A DNA stretch of 64,000 nt from Thalassospira mesophila (GCF_002115755.1 NZ_JFKA01000014.1:1-64000), one strand, 5' to 3'; counted from the stretch's first letter, positions 37,284 to 47,101 are shown. A program made the numbers and translations. Notes: generated by a model not told the origin, from the letters alone.

Positions 37284-38375
37284 TTATTTAACCTGGTCGG
37301 CGGTATAATAACCCGACCCGACGATAATGCCTTCCCAGTTGGATTTATCGACCAATACCGGTTCGAGCAGATAGGACGGAACAACCTTGACACCATTGTC
37401 ATAGGTTTTGGTGTCGTTCACAGTCGGCTCTTTGCCTGCCAGAACGTCATTGACCATGCTCACCGTGACACGGGCCAGTTCGCGGGTGTCTTTGAAAACG
37501 GTTGAATATTGTTCACCCGCAAGGATCGATTTGATTGACGGCAATTCGGCGTCCTGCCCGGTAACGATCGGCATTTTCATATCGCCCGAACCATAACCAA
37601 CACCTTTAAGCGACGACAGAATGCCAATCGACAACCCGTCATAGGGGGAGAGAACACCATCAACCTTTTCATCGGTGTAATAAGCCGACAACAGGTTATC
37701 CATCCGGGCCTGGGCCACCGCCCCGTCCCAGCGCAGGGTCCCAACCTTGTCCATCCCGGTCTGGCCGGACTTGATCACAACCTTGCCTTCATCAATCAAC
37801 GGCTGCAAAACCGACATCGCACCATTATAGAAGAAGTAGGCATTGTTATCGTCAGGCGAACCGCCAAACAGTTCAACATTGTAAGGGCCGTCGCCACGCG
37901 ATGCCAAACCATCGACCAGCGAGCTTGCCTGCAGCACACCAACCTTGAAATTATCAAACGTGGAATAATAATCGACATCGCCGCTATCGCGGATCAGGCG
38001 GTCATAGGCAAAAACCTTGATCCCCGCTGCCTTGGCATTTGCCAGCGCGTTGGACAGGGTTGATCCGTCAATGGCGGCAATCACCAGCACATCAACACCC
38101 TTCACAATCATGTTTTCAATCTGGGAAAGCTGATTGGGAATATCATCTTCGGCATATTGAAGGTCGGTTTTATACCCGGCTTCTTCAAACTGCTTAACCA
38201 TCGAATCGCCATCCGAAATCCAGCGAGCAGATGATTTGGTCGGCATGGCAATCCCGACATATCCCTTGTCGGCGGCATGGGCGGCAGTCATGCCAAAACC
38301 ACCTGGCATCGAGGGGGCAAAGGTCGCGGCCGCGCCAAAGGCAATGCCGGCCAATACAGAACTCAGACGTTTCAT
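37284..38375 (-). CDS. chvE: Multiple-sugar-binding periplasmic protein ChvE
   Basis: This binding protein delivers aldoses to GguAB and, in Agrobacterium, also signals sugars to VirA. The 363-residue protein has a signal peptide that probably ends AAHA-AD at about 34. Conserved stretches are [47 protein letters not shown] and [22 protein letters not shown]. The match to ChvE rather than ribose-type proteins is clear. It is divergent from gbpR, as in Rhizobiales. Confidence 0.95.
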   Translation of the reverse strand: MKRLSSVLAGIAFGAAATFAPSMPGGFGMTAAHAADKGYVGIAMPTKSSARWISDGDSMVKQFEEAGYKTDLQYAEDDIPNQLSQIENMIVKGVDVLVIAAIDGSTLSNALANAKAAGIKVFAYDRLIRDSGDVDYYSTFDNFKVGVLQASSLVDGLASRGDGPYNVELFGGSPDDNNAYFFYNGAMSVLQPLIDEGKVVIKSGQTGMDKVGTLRWDGAVAQARMDNLLSAYYTDEKVDGVLSPYDGLSIGILSSLKGVGYGSGDMKMPIVTGQDAELPSIKSILAGEQYSTVFKDTRELARVTVSMVNDVLAGKEPTVNDTKTYDNGVKVVPSYLLEPVLVDKSNWEGIIVGSGYYTADQVK

Positions 38376-38553
38376 TATGTTTTCTCCCTAATGACACAAC
38401 AATTTCCGGCATTCGCCTGTTGGTTAAGGCACCGGGTGCCCGTCCTTGCTGTGTTGTTTTATTTTCGCACCGACTGCCATTTTCCAATGACACCGACGGC
38501 GCAATATTCCGTTGCTTCGCCATAACATTCAAATAATGAAAACTGAACATTGC

Positions 38554-38569
38554 ATATCAAAACTGATAT
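38554..38569. promoter_or_regulatory. Candidate GbpR operator
   Basis: ATATCA, four bases, TGATAT: a perfect inverted repeat in the divergent gbpR-chvE region. Its size suits a LysR-type recognition site, and the position suits both autoregulation and control of chvE. Confidence 0.5.
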
Positions 38570-38615
38570 ACTTAAAACCTGCATCGCCAACACCTAAAAC
38601 GAAAGTGCGCGCGCC

Positions 38616-39617
38616 ATGGCTCAACCCGCGATCACATCTGTTATGACACCGGCCCAAACCTTGCTGTCGGGGTCGGGAAACCTGTTTAAACGCGGGCTTA
38701 AAATCAGCCATTTGCGCATGATTGTTGCGATGGAGGAAACCGGCCAGATCAGTCTGGCAGCTGCAATGTTAAAAACATCTCAGCCCGCCGCATCGCGGCT
38801 GTTATCGGAAATGGAGGAAATGCTGGGCACCCGCCTGTGTGAACGCGGCGCGCGCGGGGTCGAAATGACCAATGCCGGGCGCGCATTGGCCCAACGCGCG
38901 CGCACCATGTTAATTGAAATGCGCGAAGCCGAACGCGAGATCGAAGATATCAAAAACGGCGGTGGCACCGTTTTCATAGGCGCGGTTACGGCGGCGGCTG
39001 TTGACCTTGTGGTGCCGGTGGTGCGCGATATTCAATCGCGCAATGCCCGGTTTGAAGCACAGGTTGCCATCGGCCCGTCGCATATTCTGGTCAAAAGCCT
39101 GCTGGCGGGGGAATATGATTTTATCATTGGTCGCGTGCCACAGGATGTCGACCCGCGCCTGTTTCACATTCGCCAGATCCGCAGCGAAAAAATCCGGTTA
39201 CTGGTGCGCAAGGGCCATCCGCTATTGGCCCATAATCCGGTGACAATGGCCCAACTGGCAACATATGAATGGATATTACCGCCACCGGGCAACCTGATGC
39301 GCCGCACGATCGAGGATGTTTTTATCGCCCAAAACCTGCCCCTGCCGCGATCCGGGCTTAATACCGCATCTTTGCTGGTAACCCTTGCCGCAATCAGCAA
39401 TAGCGACGCCGTCGCCCCGATGGCCGAAGAAGTGACATCGCTGCTGACCCGGGGCGGTGCAATTGCCGAACTGCCGCTGACTGAAACCATCGAGATCAAA
39501 CCCTATAGCCTGCTGACCGCCGCCGGGCACCGCCTGTCGCCATCGGCACAGCTGGTATCAGATCATATTCTGGCACGCATTAACCTGCCCGGAAATGATG
39601 CGGGTGAAACCGTTTAA
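38616..39617 (+). CDS. gbpR: LysR-family sugar-responsive regulator GbpR
   Basis: This LysR-type regulator has 333 residues with an N-terminal winged helix at about 30-90 (LRMIVAMEETGQISLAAAMLKTSQPAASRLLSEME) and a periplasmic-binding-like effector domain. Similarity to what I recall of Agrobacterium GbpR, and its position divergent from chvE, support the name. It should activate chvE-gguAB when galactose, arabinose or similar sugars are present. The first 25 residues are an extension typical of this subgroup. Confidence 0.85.
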   Translation: MAQPAITSVMTPAQTLLSGSGNLFKRGLKISHLRMIVAMEETGQISLAAAMLKTSQPAASRLLSEMEEMLGTRLCERGARGVEMTNAGRALAQRARTMLIEMREAEREIEDIKNGGGTVFIGAVTAAAVDLVVPVVRDIQSRNARFEAQVAIGPSHILVKSLLAGEYDFIIGRVPQDVDPRLFHIRQIRSEKIRLLVRKGHPLLAHNPVTMAQLATYEWILPPPGNLMRRTIEDVFIAQNLPLPRSGLNTASLLVTLAAISNSDAVAPMAEEVTSLLTRGGAIAELPLTETIEIKPYSLLTAAGHRLSPSAQLVSDHILARINLPGNDAGETV

Positions 39618-39846
39618 AAACACACGCCATCATCGTGATTATCGCCGCCGGATTTAACAGTGCCCCGCCCGCGATCCCAAAGGTTGCGCCGCGACGGATC
39701 ACGATTGACAAAGCCCGGTATCGCGATAAAACACCGCGCCTGCAACCGGGAAATTCCGGTTTTCGATTAGTCAAAAAACCGCCCCGGATCCGCCATAAGC
39801 TTGCCGTATTACCCGGACAAATCCGCACCCTGTGCAGGATAGAAAA

Positions 39847-40398
39847 ATGTCACCCCAAAATTCAAATCTGATCGTCCTGACCGGCGGCCCCGGTACAGGC
39901 AAAACAACGCTGATCAAAACGCTGGAACAGCGCGGTTATCACATCAGCCCCGAGGTTGCCCGTGCCGTTATTGCCGGGCAGCAGGAGCGCAACGGCACTG
40001 CCTTGCCATGGGTTGACAATGCCGCCTATGCCAATGTCATGCTGCGCGGGTCGATCCGTGCCTGGCAAGAAGGGCTCGCACAGGACCCGCAACCGGTATT
40101 TTTTGACCGGGGCCTGCCCGATACCCTCGCCCATCGTCGCCTGTCGGGATTGCCAGAAGAAGGCAGCGTCAGCCAAGCCATTGCGACATATCGCTATCGC
40201 AAGACGGCCTTCATTTTGCCGCCGTGGGCCGATATTTACACACCCGATGATGCCCGCACGCAAAGCTTTTCCGAGGCTGTGCGGACCTATGTTGTGTTGT
40301 GCAAAACCTATATCGAATGCGGTTACGAGCTGGTTGAACTTCGCAAGGACACACCCGAAAGGCGGGCCGACCTTGTATTAAACCATTTACGCCTTTAA
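39847..40398 (+). CDS. Small AAA-type P-loop ATPase/kinase-like protein
   Basis: This 183-residue protein has a Walker A GGPGTGKTTL near residues 13-22 and an arginine-rich lid-type segment. The FFDRGLPDTLAHRRL region fits Walker B plus a substrate-binding Arg, as in AAA_28 and nucleotide-kinase-like proteins. The family has no established reaction. AGGAT seven bases before the ATG at 39847 sets the start; the longer GTG form is less likely. It is on the forward strand ahead of the thermonuclease gene with about 110 bases between. Confidence 0.8.
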   Translation: MSPQNSNLIVLTGGPGTGKTTLIKTLEQRGYHISPEVARAVIAGQQERNGTALPWVDNAAYANVMLRGSIRAWQEGLAQDPQPVFFDRGLPDTLAHRRLSGLPEEGSVSQAIATYRYRKTAFILPPWADIYTPDDARTQSFSEAVRTYVVLCKTYIECGYELVELRKDTPERRADLVLNHLRL

Positions 40399-40508
40399 CA
40401 GCCGCTTCCCGTCACAACCCCGCCCCTGATCCGTCACCCCTGTAGCACGTAGAACAACCGATAAAAACAATTGCGCGAAACCCGCGCCCAAACACGAGCA
40501 CCTGCCCC

Positions 40509-40961
40509 ATGACCCGGTTAAAATCCCTTGCTGGCATATGCCTGCTGGCGACGTTGTTATTGCTGCCATTTTATCACGCCCATGCCGCCTGTTATGACTG
40601 GCCCCTGCGGGAACGCGGTGGTGAATATGCCTATGACGGCGATACCATATATGTGCTGATCCCCGGTTTACCCGGCGAAATTGCCAAAATGTCGGTGCGT
40701 GTGCGCGGGGTGGATACCCCCGAAATTCGCGGCAAATGCCCGATGGAAAAAGAACTGGCCAACAAGGCGCGCGATTATGCAAGGTACAGCCTGAAACAGG
40801 CGCAAAAGGTGGAATTCTGCGAGCCCGAATGGGGCCGCTATGGCGGGCGCGTGGTGGCATCGGTGCGCATTGACGGCCGTGCGCTGGATCAAGAGCTGAT
40901 CAATAACGGTTTGGCACGCGCCTATGATGGCAAAACAAAACGTGCGCCTTGGTGTGGTTAG
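40509..40961 (+). CDS. Secreted thermonuclease (SNase-like)
   Basis: This is a staphylococcal-nuclease-fold DNase/RNase, probably calcium dependent and exported. The 150-residue protein has a signal peptide (ICLLATLLLLPFYHAHA) and the catalytic pattern Asp43, Arg64, Asp69, Glu72 and Arg114, matching SNase Asp21, Arg35, Asp40, Glu43 and Arg87 in order and spacing. VDTPEIRGKCP is the family signature, and five cysteines in the mature protein may give disulfides. A bidirectional terminator follows. Confidence 0.9.
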   Translation: MTRLKSLAGICLLATLLLLPFYHAHAACYDWPLRERGGEYAYDGDTIYVLIPGLPGEIAKMSVRVRGVDTPEIRGKCPMEKELANKARDYARYSLKQAQKVEFCEPEWGRYGGRVVASVRIDGRALDQELINNGLARAYDGKTKRAPWCG

Positions 40962-40976
40962 GCAAACCCCATGATA

Positions 40977-41005
40977 AAACCGGCGGCATTCCCTGCCGCC
41001 GGTTT
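40977..41005. terminator. Bidirectional terminator after the thermonuclease gene
   Basis: AAACCGGCGGCA (40977-40988) and TGCCGCCGGTTT (40994-41005) pair perfectly over 12 bp around TTCCC. Both strands end in short T runs, serving the convergent thermonuclease gene and the importer operon. Confidence 0.85.
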
Positions 41006-41028
41006 ACCATTACAGCCCAAATATCAAA

Positions 41029-41523
41029 TCAGAAATTACCCGGCGCACATTGCAGGCAGGTCAGGCCAAGGTCGCGCCATTTTTCGACCACCGATTGCCG
41101 GTCATCGACCACCAGCCACGGGGCAAAACCATCGGCCCGGATCTGGTGCAACAAATCTTCCTTAACGTCTTCGTCACTGCGGTGATCGGCATCGACCGGG
41201 CGCAAATAAACCCCGTCAAACGGAATTTCATGCGCCTTTAGCCACGCTTCGGTACGGTCACGCCAGCCTTCGGGGCGGCCGGTACAAATGACAATTGCCT
41301 GTCCGGTGCCATGCAAAATGCGCAACAGCCGTTCAATATCGGCCACCGGTGCGGTGATATCCATCGCATCAAAAAACGCATCCCAGTATTTAACCGGCCC
41401 GTGCACCAGATGGCCCAGCACATCGGCATCAAATTCGGCCAGGGTGCCGTCAACATCAAACACAACTGCCGGGCGTGGCTGACTGGCAGTTCCTGGCACC
41501 AACTCGTTATTTTCAAAGGTCAT
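41029..41523 (-). CDS. HAD phosphatase resembling the polynucleotide kinase 3'-phosphatase domain
   Basis: This 164-residue HAD protein has motif I VFDVDGTLAEF (Asp23, Asp25), motif II ICTGRPEGWR and motif IV VVDDRQSVVEKWRDLG. The order and the TGRPEGWRDRTEAWLKAH-type segment resemble the phosphatase half of T4 polynucleotide kinase and related stand-alone phosphatases. No kinase domain is attached. Its start overlaps the upstream histidine phosphatase stop (ATGA), and it is the last gene of the six-gene importer operon, so its substrate is probably a product of the imported compound rather than DNA ends. Confidence 0.82.
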   Translation of the reverse strand: MTFENNELVPGTASQPRPAVVFDVDGTLAEFDADVLGHLVHGPVKYWDAFFDAMDITAPVADIERLLRILHGTGQAIVICTGRPEGWRDRTEAWLKAHEIPFDGVYLRPVDADHRSDEDVKEDLLHQIRADGFAPWLVVDDRQSVVEKWRDLGLTCLQCAPGNF

Positions 41524-42128
41524 TCGATATCCTGTCTGGCGGCATTGGCCTGTTTTGATAAAATTTCATGGGTCCAGCGCCCGTCTCGCGGGGTGAACAA
41601 AACCGGCGTCGCATTCATAATGCGCGGGCCATCGGCATCAAACCCGGTTAAATGCAAAATACAGCGCATCACCCCAGAATGACCGACAATCACGGTTAAT
41701 CCTTGCGCATCATCCTGCCCATGCCCGGCAAGGGCAACTTTTAGCGCCTCGCACACCCGTTGACACATGTCGTTAAACGGCTCGCCATTTGGCGGTGTGT
41801 CAAAACGCGGGCAAATTTCAATAACCGGGCGTCCTTCCAGATCGCCCCAGTGGCGTTCGCGCAAGCCACTCAGGATTTCCACCTGATGGCCGGGCACGGC
41901 AAGGGCGGCGGTGCGTTGCGCCCGTGATTGTGTGCTGGCATATACGGCCCGCCATTTATGCTGCGCCATCAAGGGGGCAACGGCACGCGCCTGTTCTTCG
42001 CCAGTGGCGTTTAAGGGCACATCGGTCGACCCGGCAATAATACCGGTGCGGTTGGCCTCGGTTTCGCCGTGACGCATAAAAACAAACGGCACTGCGGGCA
42101 TGTCATAGTACCCATAGGGAAAAATCAT
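41520..42128 (-). CDS. Histidine phosphatase (phosphoglycerate mutase-like) family protein
   Basis: This 202-residue enzyme has the RHGE catalytic motif (Arg19-His20-Gly21-Glu22), the paired Arg in the SRAQRTAALA segment, the acid Glu in LRERHWGDLEGR and the second catalytic His in VIVGHSGVMR. These make it a catalytically complete phosphomonoesterase or mutase. ATG 42128 is chosen because AAGG lies seven bases upstream. It sits between a metallo-hydrolase gene and a HAD phosphatase gene with tight spacing on both sides. Confidence 0.88.
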   Translation of the reverse strand: MIFPYGYYDMPAVPFVFMRHGETEANRTGIIAGSTDVPLNATGEEQARAVAPLMAQHKWRAVYASTQSRAQRTAALAVPGHQVEILSGLRERHWGDLEGRPVIEICPRFDTPPNGEPFNDMCQRVCEALKVALAGHGQDDAQGLTVIVGHSGVMRCILHLTGFDADGPRIMNATPVLFTPRDGRWTHEILSKQANAARQDIE

Positions 42129-42137
42129 GTGAAAACC

Positions 42138-43226
42138 TTACAGATAAAACCGGTCCGATAGCTGTAACCGGCCTTCAAATCCTTCGACAAGGCCGAATTC
42201 TTCGGGGCGGGTACAAAATAACGGCACGATTTGTAAGGCATGGCAGTTTTGGGCCAGTTCAACCACATCGCGCAGGCGCGGATGCACATTCCAGCGATGA
42301 AATTCGCCCTTGCCCTCGTTCACCAGTTTACGTGCTGTTTCGGACATATGGCCGGTATAAATCACCTTGGCATCCTGCCCCAAACGCCCTTGTTCCTGCC
42401 ATTTGCGGGTAATGTCGCCCGATGCGCCCTTGGTACCACACGGTGAATGGCATAATAGCAATTTGGCATCGGGGTTAAATTCGCGCGCCTTGGGTGTTAA
42501 CCGGCGCAAATCGGCAATGGCGTCAAAGGTGACAAAATCCTGCCCGCCCGGGGTTAATACCTGCTGAACCCGACCATAACAACGCATGTCCATTGTCCAG
42601 TCGGTTAAGCCGTGGCGTTCAAACAGCAGGGCCATTTCGGCGGCCCGGCCACTGGGTGGTACGGGAAACAGAATTTGTCCGTCAAACCCGGCAACGGCCC
42701 CCAATAGCCCGTCAATCCGGTCGCGCTGCGAAACATTATCCATGCCATAGGATGCATCACATAAAACCGTGGCCGCATCGGGGGCCTGATCATATAAAAA
42801 ATAATCGGATTCCGTGCAGATATCACCGGTATAAAGAACCCCGCCGCCGATATCAAAATGCAGCCACACCCCGCCAAAAGCATGGCCGGTGCGCCCGGTG
42901 GTAACAGTAACACCATCGACCTGAATTTCGCCAAAAGCAGGCAAAATGTTCACATCCGCACCCGGCGGCAAGGCCTTGGCAGTCACAGCGGTGCAGTAAA
43001 TTGGCAAACCGGCCTCGATGGCATAATGCGCCGCACCGATATGATCGACATGATCATGGGAAATGAAAACGGCATTCACTTTGGTCAGCCACGCCGGGTC
43101 AAACCCCGGTTCATTTTCCAGCCCGTCGCCACAATCAAGCAACCAGCGCCGGTTTAAAAAATCCAGCCGGATACAGGCCGGGGCTTTCTCGCCCAAACCC
43201 GATAAAACACGAATACCCGCCGCCAT
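42138..43226 (-). CDS. MBL-fold metallo-hydrolase
   Basis: This 362-residue metallo-beta-lactamase-fold enzyme has the metal-binding HDHVDH motif at 57-62 and the further ligands His in TGRTGHAFG, Asp in YTGDICTESDYF and a late His in IYTGHMSE. RNase Z/PhnP-type and cyclic phosphodiesterase enzymes share this layout, so hydrolysis of a phosphodiester is plausible. The ATG overlaps the stop of the ABC ATPase (TAATG), a sign of translational coupling. Exact substrate is unknown. Confidence 0.85.
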   Translation of the reverse strand: MAAGIRVLSGLGEKAPACIRLDFLNRRWLLDCGDGLENEPGFDPAWLTKVNAVFISHDHVDHIGAAHYAIEAGLPIYCTAVTAKALPPGADVNILPAFGEIQVDGVTVTTGRTGHAFGGVWLHFDIGGGVLYTGDICTESDYFLYDQAPDAATVLCDASYGMDNVSQRDRIDGLLGAVAGFDGQILFPVPPSGRAAEMALLFERHGLTDWTMDMRCYGRVQQVLTPGGQDFVTFDAIADLRRLTPKAREFNPDAKLLLCHSPCGTKGASGDITRKWQEQGRLGQDAKVIYTGHMSETARKLVNEGKGEFHRWNVHPRLRDVVELAQNCHALQIVPLFCTRPEEFGLVEGFEGRLQLSDRFYL

Positions 43227-44368
43227 TACGCAGCCTCCTGGCGTGAAAAGACCCAACCATCGCGGATCGATAATGAAATTTGTTCGCCAATGCGCGCCCG
43301 TTGATCGGCGTAAACCGGCACCGAATGCTGGCCATCAAGGCGAACCGACAGGCGAAACCGCCCGCCCAGATACACACAGTCATCAACCATCCCGGTTAAA
43401 TTGCCCTGCATATCCACCCGCACATCTTCGGGCCGCAAACACAGGCCCAGCGATGTTTGGTGCTGCATTTGCCCATCGACGACCGCAGCACCATCGTTTG
43501 AGGGCACCATACGGGCCGGATAGGCCCGGCAATGCGTACTGGCTTCGATACTGATCCGGGCCATCACATCTGCGTTACCAATGCGCACCGCACATCGGCC
43601 ATCGCCCTGCATCGTAAACCCGCCCACAGGTAACACCGCCCCGGCCCCGACAAAACCGGCAACCATATTGTCGCTGGGCTCGCGGTACAGGGTTTCAGGT
43701 GCCGCCATCTGGCGGATATGCCCCCGGTCCATCACGGCAATGCGGTCGGCCATCGCCATGGCTTCGGCCTGATCGTGGGTGACGTAAACCATGGTCGCCC
43801 CGGTCCGGCGGTGAAAATCCAGAAATGCCTGCTGCATGGTTTCACGCAGATGCACATCCAGGTTTGCCAGTGGTTCGTCTAGCAACACCGCGCGCGGCTC
43901 CATTACCAGGCAGCGCGCCAATGCCACGCGCTGGCGCTGCCCGCCGCTTAGCTCGGTCGGGGAACGGTCGGCATAATCGCCCAGCGATACAATCGCCAGC
44001 GCATCTCGAATGCGTTTATCACGATCCGCGCGCGATAATTTACGCACCTCAAGCGGATAGCCCACATTGCGCGCCACCGACATATGCGGCCACAATGCAT
44101 AGGACTGAAAAACAATGCCCAGATTGCGATCTTCCGGGGCGACCATAATCTTTGCCGCCGGATCAGCCACCGCCTGCCCGGCCAGAGAAATGACGCCGCC
44201 ATCGGGTTCCTCGAACCCGGCCAGCAAGCGCAGCAACGTGGTTTTACCGCAGCCCGATGGCCCCAGCAGAGCCACAAACTCGCCATCGGCAATATTTAAC
44301 GACACATCATTGACGGCGCGATAATCGCCAAATGTTTTGGTGACATTATGTAAATTTATGTCTGCCAC
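43226..44368 (-). CDS. ABC transporter ATPase (iron/spermidine/phosphonate-type importer)
   Basis: This 380-residue ATPase has Walker A GPSGCGKTT, a Q-loop FQSYALWPHMSVARNVGYPLE, signature LSGGQRQRVALARCL, Walker B AVLLDEPLANLD and switch His in YVTHDQAEAMAMADR. A TOBE-type regulatory region occupies the last 130 residues. Its start lies inside the permease gene (13-base overlap). The closest types are PotA/FbpC and the phosphonate PhnT2 group. Confidence 0.92.
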   Translation of the reverse strand: MADINLHNVTKTFGDYRAVNDVSLNIADGEFVALLGPSGCGKTTLLRLLAGFEEPDGGVISLAGQAVADPAAKIMVAPEDRNLGIVFQSYALWPHMSVARNVGYPLEVRKLSRADRDKRIRDALAIVSLGDYADRSPTELSGGQRQRVALARCLVMEPRAVLLDEPLANLDVHLRETMQQAFLDFHRRTGATMVYVTHDQAEAMAMADRIAVMDRGHIRQMAAPETLYREPSDNMVAGFVGAGAVLPVGGFTMQGDGRCAVRIGNADVMARISIEASTHCRAYPARMVPSNDGAAVVDGQMQHQTSLGLCLRPEDVRVDMQGNLTGMVDDCVYLGGRFRLSVRLDGQHSVPVYADQRARIGEQISLSIRDGWVFSRQEAA

Positions 44369-46083
44369 GGTATTACTCCCTTGGGCAAATGGCGCGATGC
44401 CAGTTGAAACCCTGTCATCAGGGCCACAACAACACCCACCACCATGACCGCCACGGCCGATGCCATGACGCTGTCGCCGCTATCATCAAGATTGAAAATC
44501 AGAACACCCAGCGTTTCATTACCTGCCGACCACAACAGGGCCGAAACCGTTAATTCGTTAAACGCGGTTAAAAACACCAACAATGCGCCCGCCGCCGCCG
44601 CCGGTGCAGCAAGCGGCAACAATATATCGCGCAACCGCCGCCCCACCCCGGCCCCGCAGGCTTGGGCGGCTTCTTCCAGTGCCGGGTCGAGTTGCAAAAA
44701 GCTGTTCATCACCGGGCGCAGTGCAATGATTAAAAACCGCGCCAGATAGGCGACAAAGATAATCGCCAGCGTGCCATACAGGCTGATGTTCAAAACCGGA
44801 ATGCGAATGAACAGCAAAATACAGGCAATGGCCAACACCACGCCGGGCAAGGCATAGGGAATTTCGACCAGCAAATTAATCACGCGGGTTAACCGTGTGG
44901 GCCGACGAACAATAACGTAAGCCAGCGGCAAACAAACCCCGACCAGCACAATCGCCGCCCCCACCGCCAATAACAGGCTGTTGTGAAAGGCACGGATGGT
45001 GGCGGGCTGAACAAACAGCACCTGATAAAAGGCATCAAAACTGAAATTATCCAGGCTTAACCGCACCCCGAATGCCGGGACTAGCGATGTTGCCACCAGT
45101 GCCATCAGCGGCACGACCAAAATGGCGACCAGAACCGCCCATAGAACAATTTCAATCACAAGGCGGCGGTTGCCCAGCCTGATATCCAGCGGGCGTCCCA
45201 CCACGCCCATCAAACGGTAATCGCGCTTGCTTAGCAAACGGTGATGGATAATCACACCGACAACCGCGATTAAGCCAATCAGCATTGCCAACACCGACAC
45301 CTCGCCCAATGCCGAAGGGCCAAAACTGGAAAGTTTGCGATAAATAAGGGTGGGTAACGTTATGTAATTGCCCGGAATGCCCAGCATCGCCTGAATGCCG
45401 AAATTGCCCAGTGCGGTGACAAAGGCCATGGCCGTGCCCGCGATCAGGCCGGGGCTGGTCAGTGGCAAAATCACCTGCCACCACAGCCGCCCGCCGCGCG
45501 CACCGGCAAGCCTTGCTGCCTCGATCTGCTCGCGCGGCAACAGGCGCAAATTGGCGCGCAGGGTTAAAAATACAATCGATGCGTGCTGAATACCCAATAA
45601 TAATGCAATGCCCTCGGCCGAATAAAGCGGCTGGGGCGATCCCATTGCCGGGGCCATGCCAATGGCGTTTAACAGCGCACTGCTGGGCCCGGTTAATTGC
45701 ACCCAGGCAAGGGCGGTAATTTGCGGCGGGATCATCATCGGGATCATGAAACAAAACACCAGGGCCGCCTTGGCGCGGATGTCTGTTAGTGCCACCAAAA
45801 AGGCAAAGGCCCCGCCAATCAGCAAGGAAATAACGGTTCCCAACCCGGCGGTATAAAGGCTGTGCGCTGTTGCCCGCCACGTCTGACTGCTTTGCGCCAC
45901 ATCGCGCAAATAATCCAGGCTGGGCGTTCCATGCACAAACAGACCCTCGACCGCGAGGCGGATCATGGGCAAAACCGAAATAATGATCACCGGCACAAAC
46001 AGCAAAGGCAGCAACCGGTCAGAAAACCGGTTGCCCCCCATTTGCAGGCCGGATGCTGACAACCAGCGTCCGACAGCCAACAT
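44356..46083 (-). CDS. ABC transporter permease, two fused membrane domains
   Basis: This 575-residue protein carries two BPD permease domains in one chain with about twelve membrane segments. The EAA loops are LAGARGGRLWWQVILPLTSPGLIAG in the first half and EEAAQACGAGVGRRLRDILLPLAAPAAAAG in the second. Fused permeases of this kind occur in Fe(III) and 2-aminoethylphosphonate importers. The start codon overlaps the binding-protein stop (TAATG). Confidence 0.92.
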   Translation of the reverse strand: MLAVGRWLSASGLQMGGNRFSDRLLPLLFVPVIIISVLPMIRLAVEGLFVHGTPSLDYLRDVAQSSQTWRATAHSLYTAGLGTVISLLIGGAFAFLVALTDIRAKAALVFCFMIPMMIPPQITALAWVQLTGPSSALLNAIGMAPAMGSPQPLYSAEGIALLLGIQHASIVFLTLRANLRLLPREQIEAARLAGARGGRLWWQVILPLTSPGLIAGTAMAFVTALGNFGIQAMLGIPGNYITLPTLIYRKLSSFGPSALGEVSVLAMLIGLIAVVGVIIHHRLLSKRDYRLMGVVGRPLDIRLGNRRLVIEIVLWAVLVAILVVPLMALVATSLVPAFGVRLSLDNFSFDAFYQVLFVQPATIRAFHNSLLLAVGAAIVLVGVCLPLAYVIVRRPTRLTRVINLLVEIPYALPGVVLAIACILLFIRIPVLNISLYGTLAIIFVAYLARFLIIALRPVMNSFLQLDPALEEAAQACGAGVGRRLRDILLPLAAPAAAAGALLVFLTAFNELTVSALLWSAGNETLGVLIFNLDDSGDSVMASAVAVMVVGVVVALMTGFQLASRHLPKGVIPWQT

Positions 46084-47066
46084 TATTCTGCCCCGAACAT
46101 CTCGGCGAATTTCTTCTTGTTCGCGTCGGCATTTTTAAGGGCCACAGCGGGGTCAAACGCCATCAGCTTGATATCCTTGCGGGCCGGAAAACCGGCCGGC
46201 AGGTCCATGTCGTTGCGCGCCGGAATATATCCCATATCCTGCACCAGTTTCTGGCCTTTGCCCGACAGAACAAAATCGACAAACTTGTGTGCGGTTTCAA
46301 CATTTTTAGCGGTTTTCAATATCGCCACCGGCTCGGTCACATAGGTGACACCTTCGCTTGGAAACACAAAATCAACCGGCGACCCTGCTGCCTTGCCACG
46401 CAAAGCAAGGAAATCAACCACAACGCCATAAGGCTTTTCGCCCGAGGCAACGGCCTTGAACGTGCCACCATTACCGCCCTGCGCACGGGTATTGTTATCG
46501 GCCAGCGCCTGATAATAATCCCAACCCAGATCGGGGTTTTCGGTCAGGGTTGAAAGATGGATCAACGCCGCACCGGAATAAAGCGGGCTTGGCATGGCGA
46601 TCTGGTCTTTCAGCGCCGGGTCCGCCAGGTCTTTCCACGAGGTCGGCTTTTTTGAAACGCCGGTATTATAAACAATGCCGGTCGTGATCAGCTTGGTCGA
46701 ATAATAATACCCTTCGGCATCATAAAGGGCAGGCTCATAGGCACCAGCTTCGGGGGATTTATAGGCCTGAAGCTGACCTTGCTGTTTCATGCCTTCCAGT
46801 GTGACGGTATCGGCAATCAGCAAAACATCGGGGCGCGGGTCGCCAGCAGCAATTTCAGCACCCAGTTTGGCCATCAGCTTGGTGGTACCATCACGCACCC
46901 AATCCACTTCGATGTCAGGATAGGCGGCCTTAAAGGCATCGACGGTAGTTTGGGCATCCTGGTTGGGCTGGCTGGTATAAAGAACCAGCTTTTCGGCAGC
47001 CTGACCAACAATTGGCAACATCATTGTGGCCGAAGCCACGGCAGCAAGAAGAACTTTACGCATCAT
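46083..47066 (-). CDS. ABC transporter substrate-binding protein
   Basis: This 327-residue periplasmic protein has a signal peptide ending around VGQAAE and belongs to the type II extracellular solute-binding family 1/Fe3+-type group (LVLYTSQPNQDAQTTVDAFKAAYPDIEVDWV, DVLLIADTVTLEGMK). Relatives bind iron, spermidine, phosphonates or phosphate esters. AGGGGA five bases before ATG 47066 fixes the start. It is the first gene of the operon and lies divergent from a DeoR regulator. The four downstream-coupled genes suggest that the ligand is a phosphorylated compound, which is inference. Confidence 0.9.
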   Translation of the reverse strand: MMRKVLLAAVASATMMLPIVGQAAEKLVLYTSQPNQDAQTTVDAFKAAYPDIEVDWVRDGTTKLMAKLGAEIAAGDPRPDVLLIADTVTLEGMKQQGQLQAYKSPEAGAYEPALYDAEGYYYSTKLITTGIVYNTGVSKKPTSWKDLADPALKDQIAMPSPLYSGAALIHLSTLTENPDLGWDYYQALADNNTRAQGGNGGTFKAVASGEKPYGVVVDFLALRGKAAGSPVDFVFPSEGVTYVTEPVAILKTAKNVETAHKFVDFVLSGKGQKLVQDMGYIPARNDMDLPAGFPARKDIKLMAFDPAVALKNADANKKKFAEMFGAE

Positions 47067-47101
47067 CAATATCCCCTGGACCGGTTGAAACTTTTTAAAG
47101 G

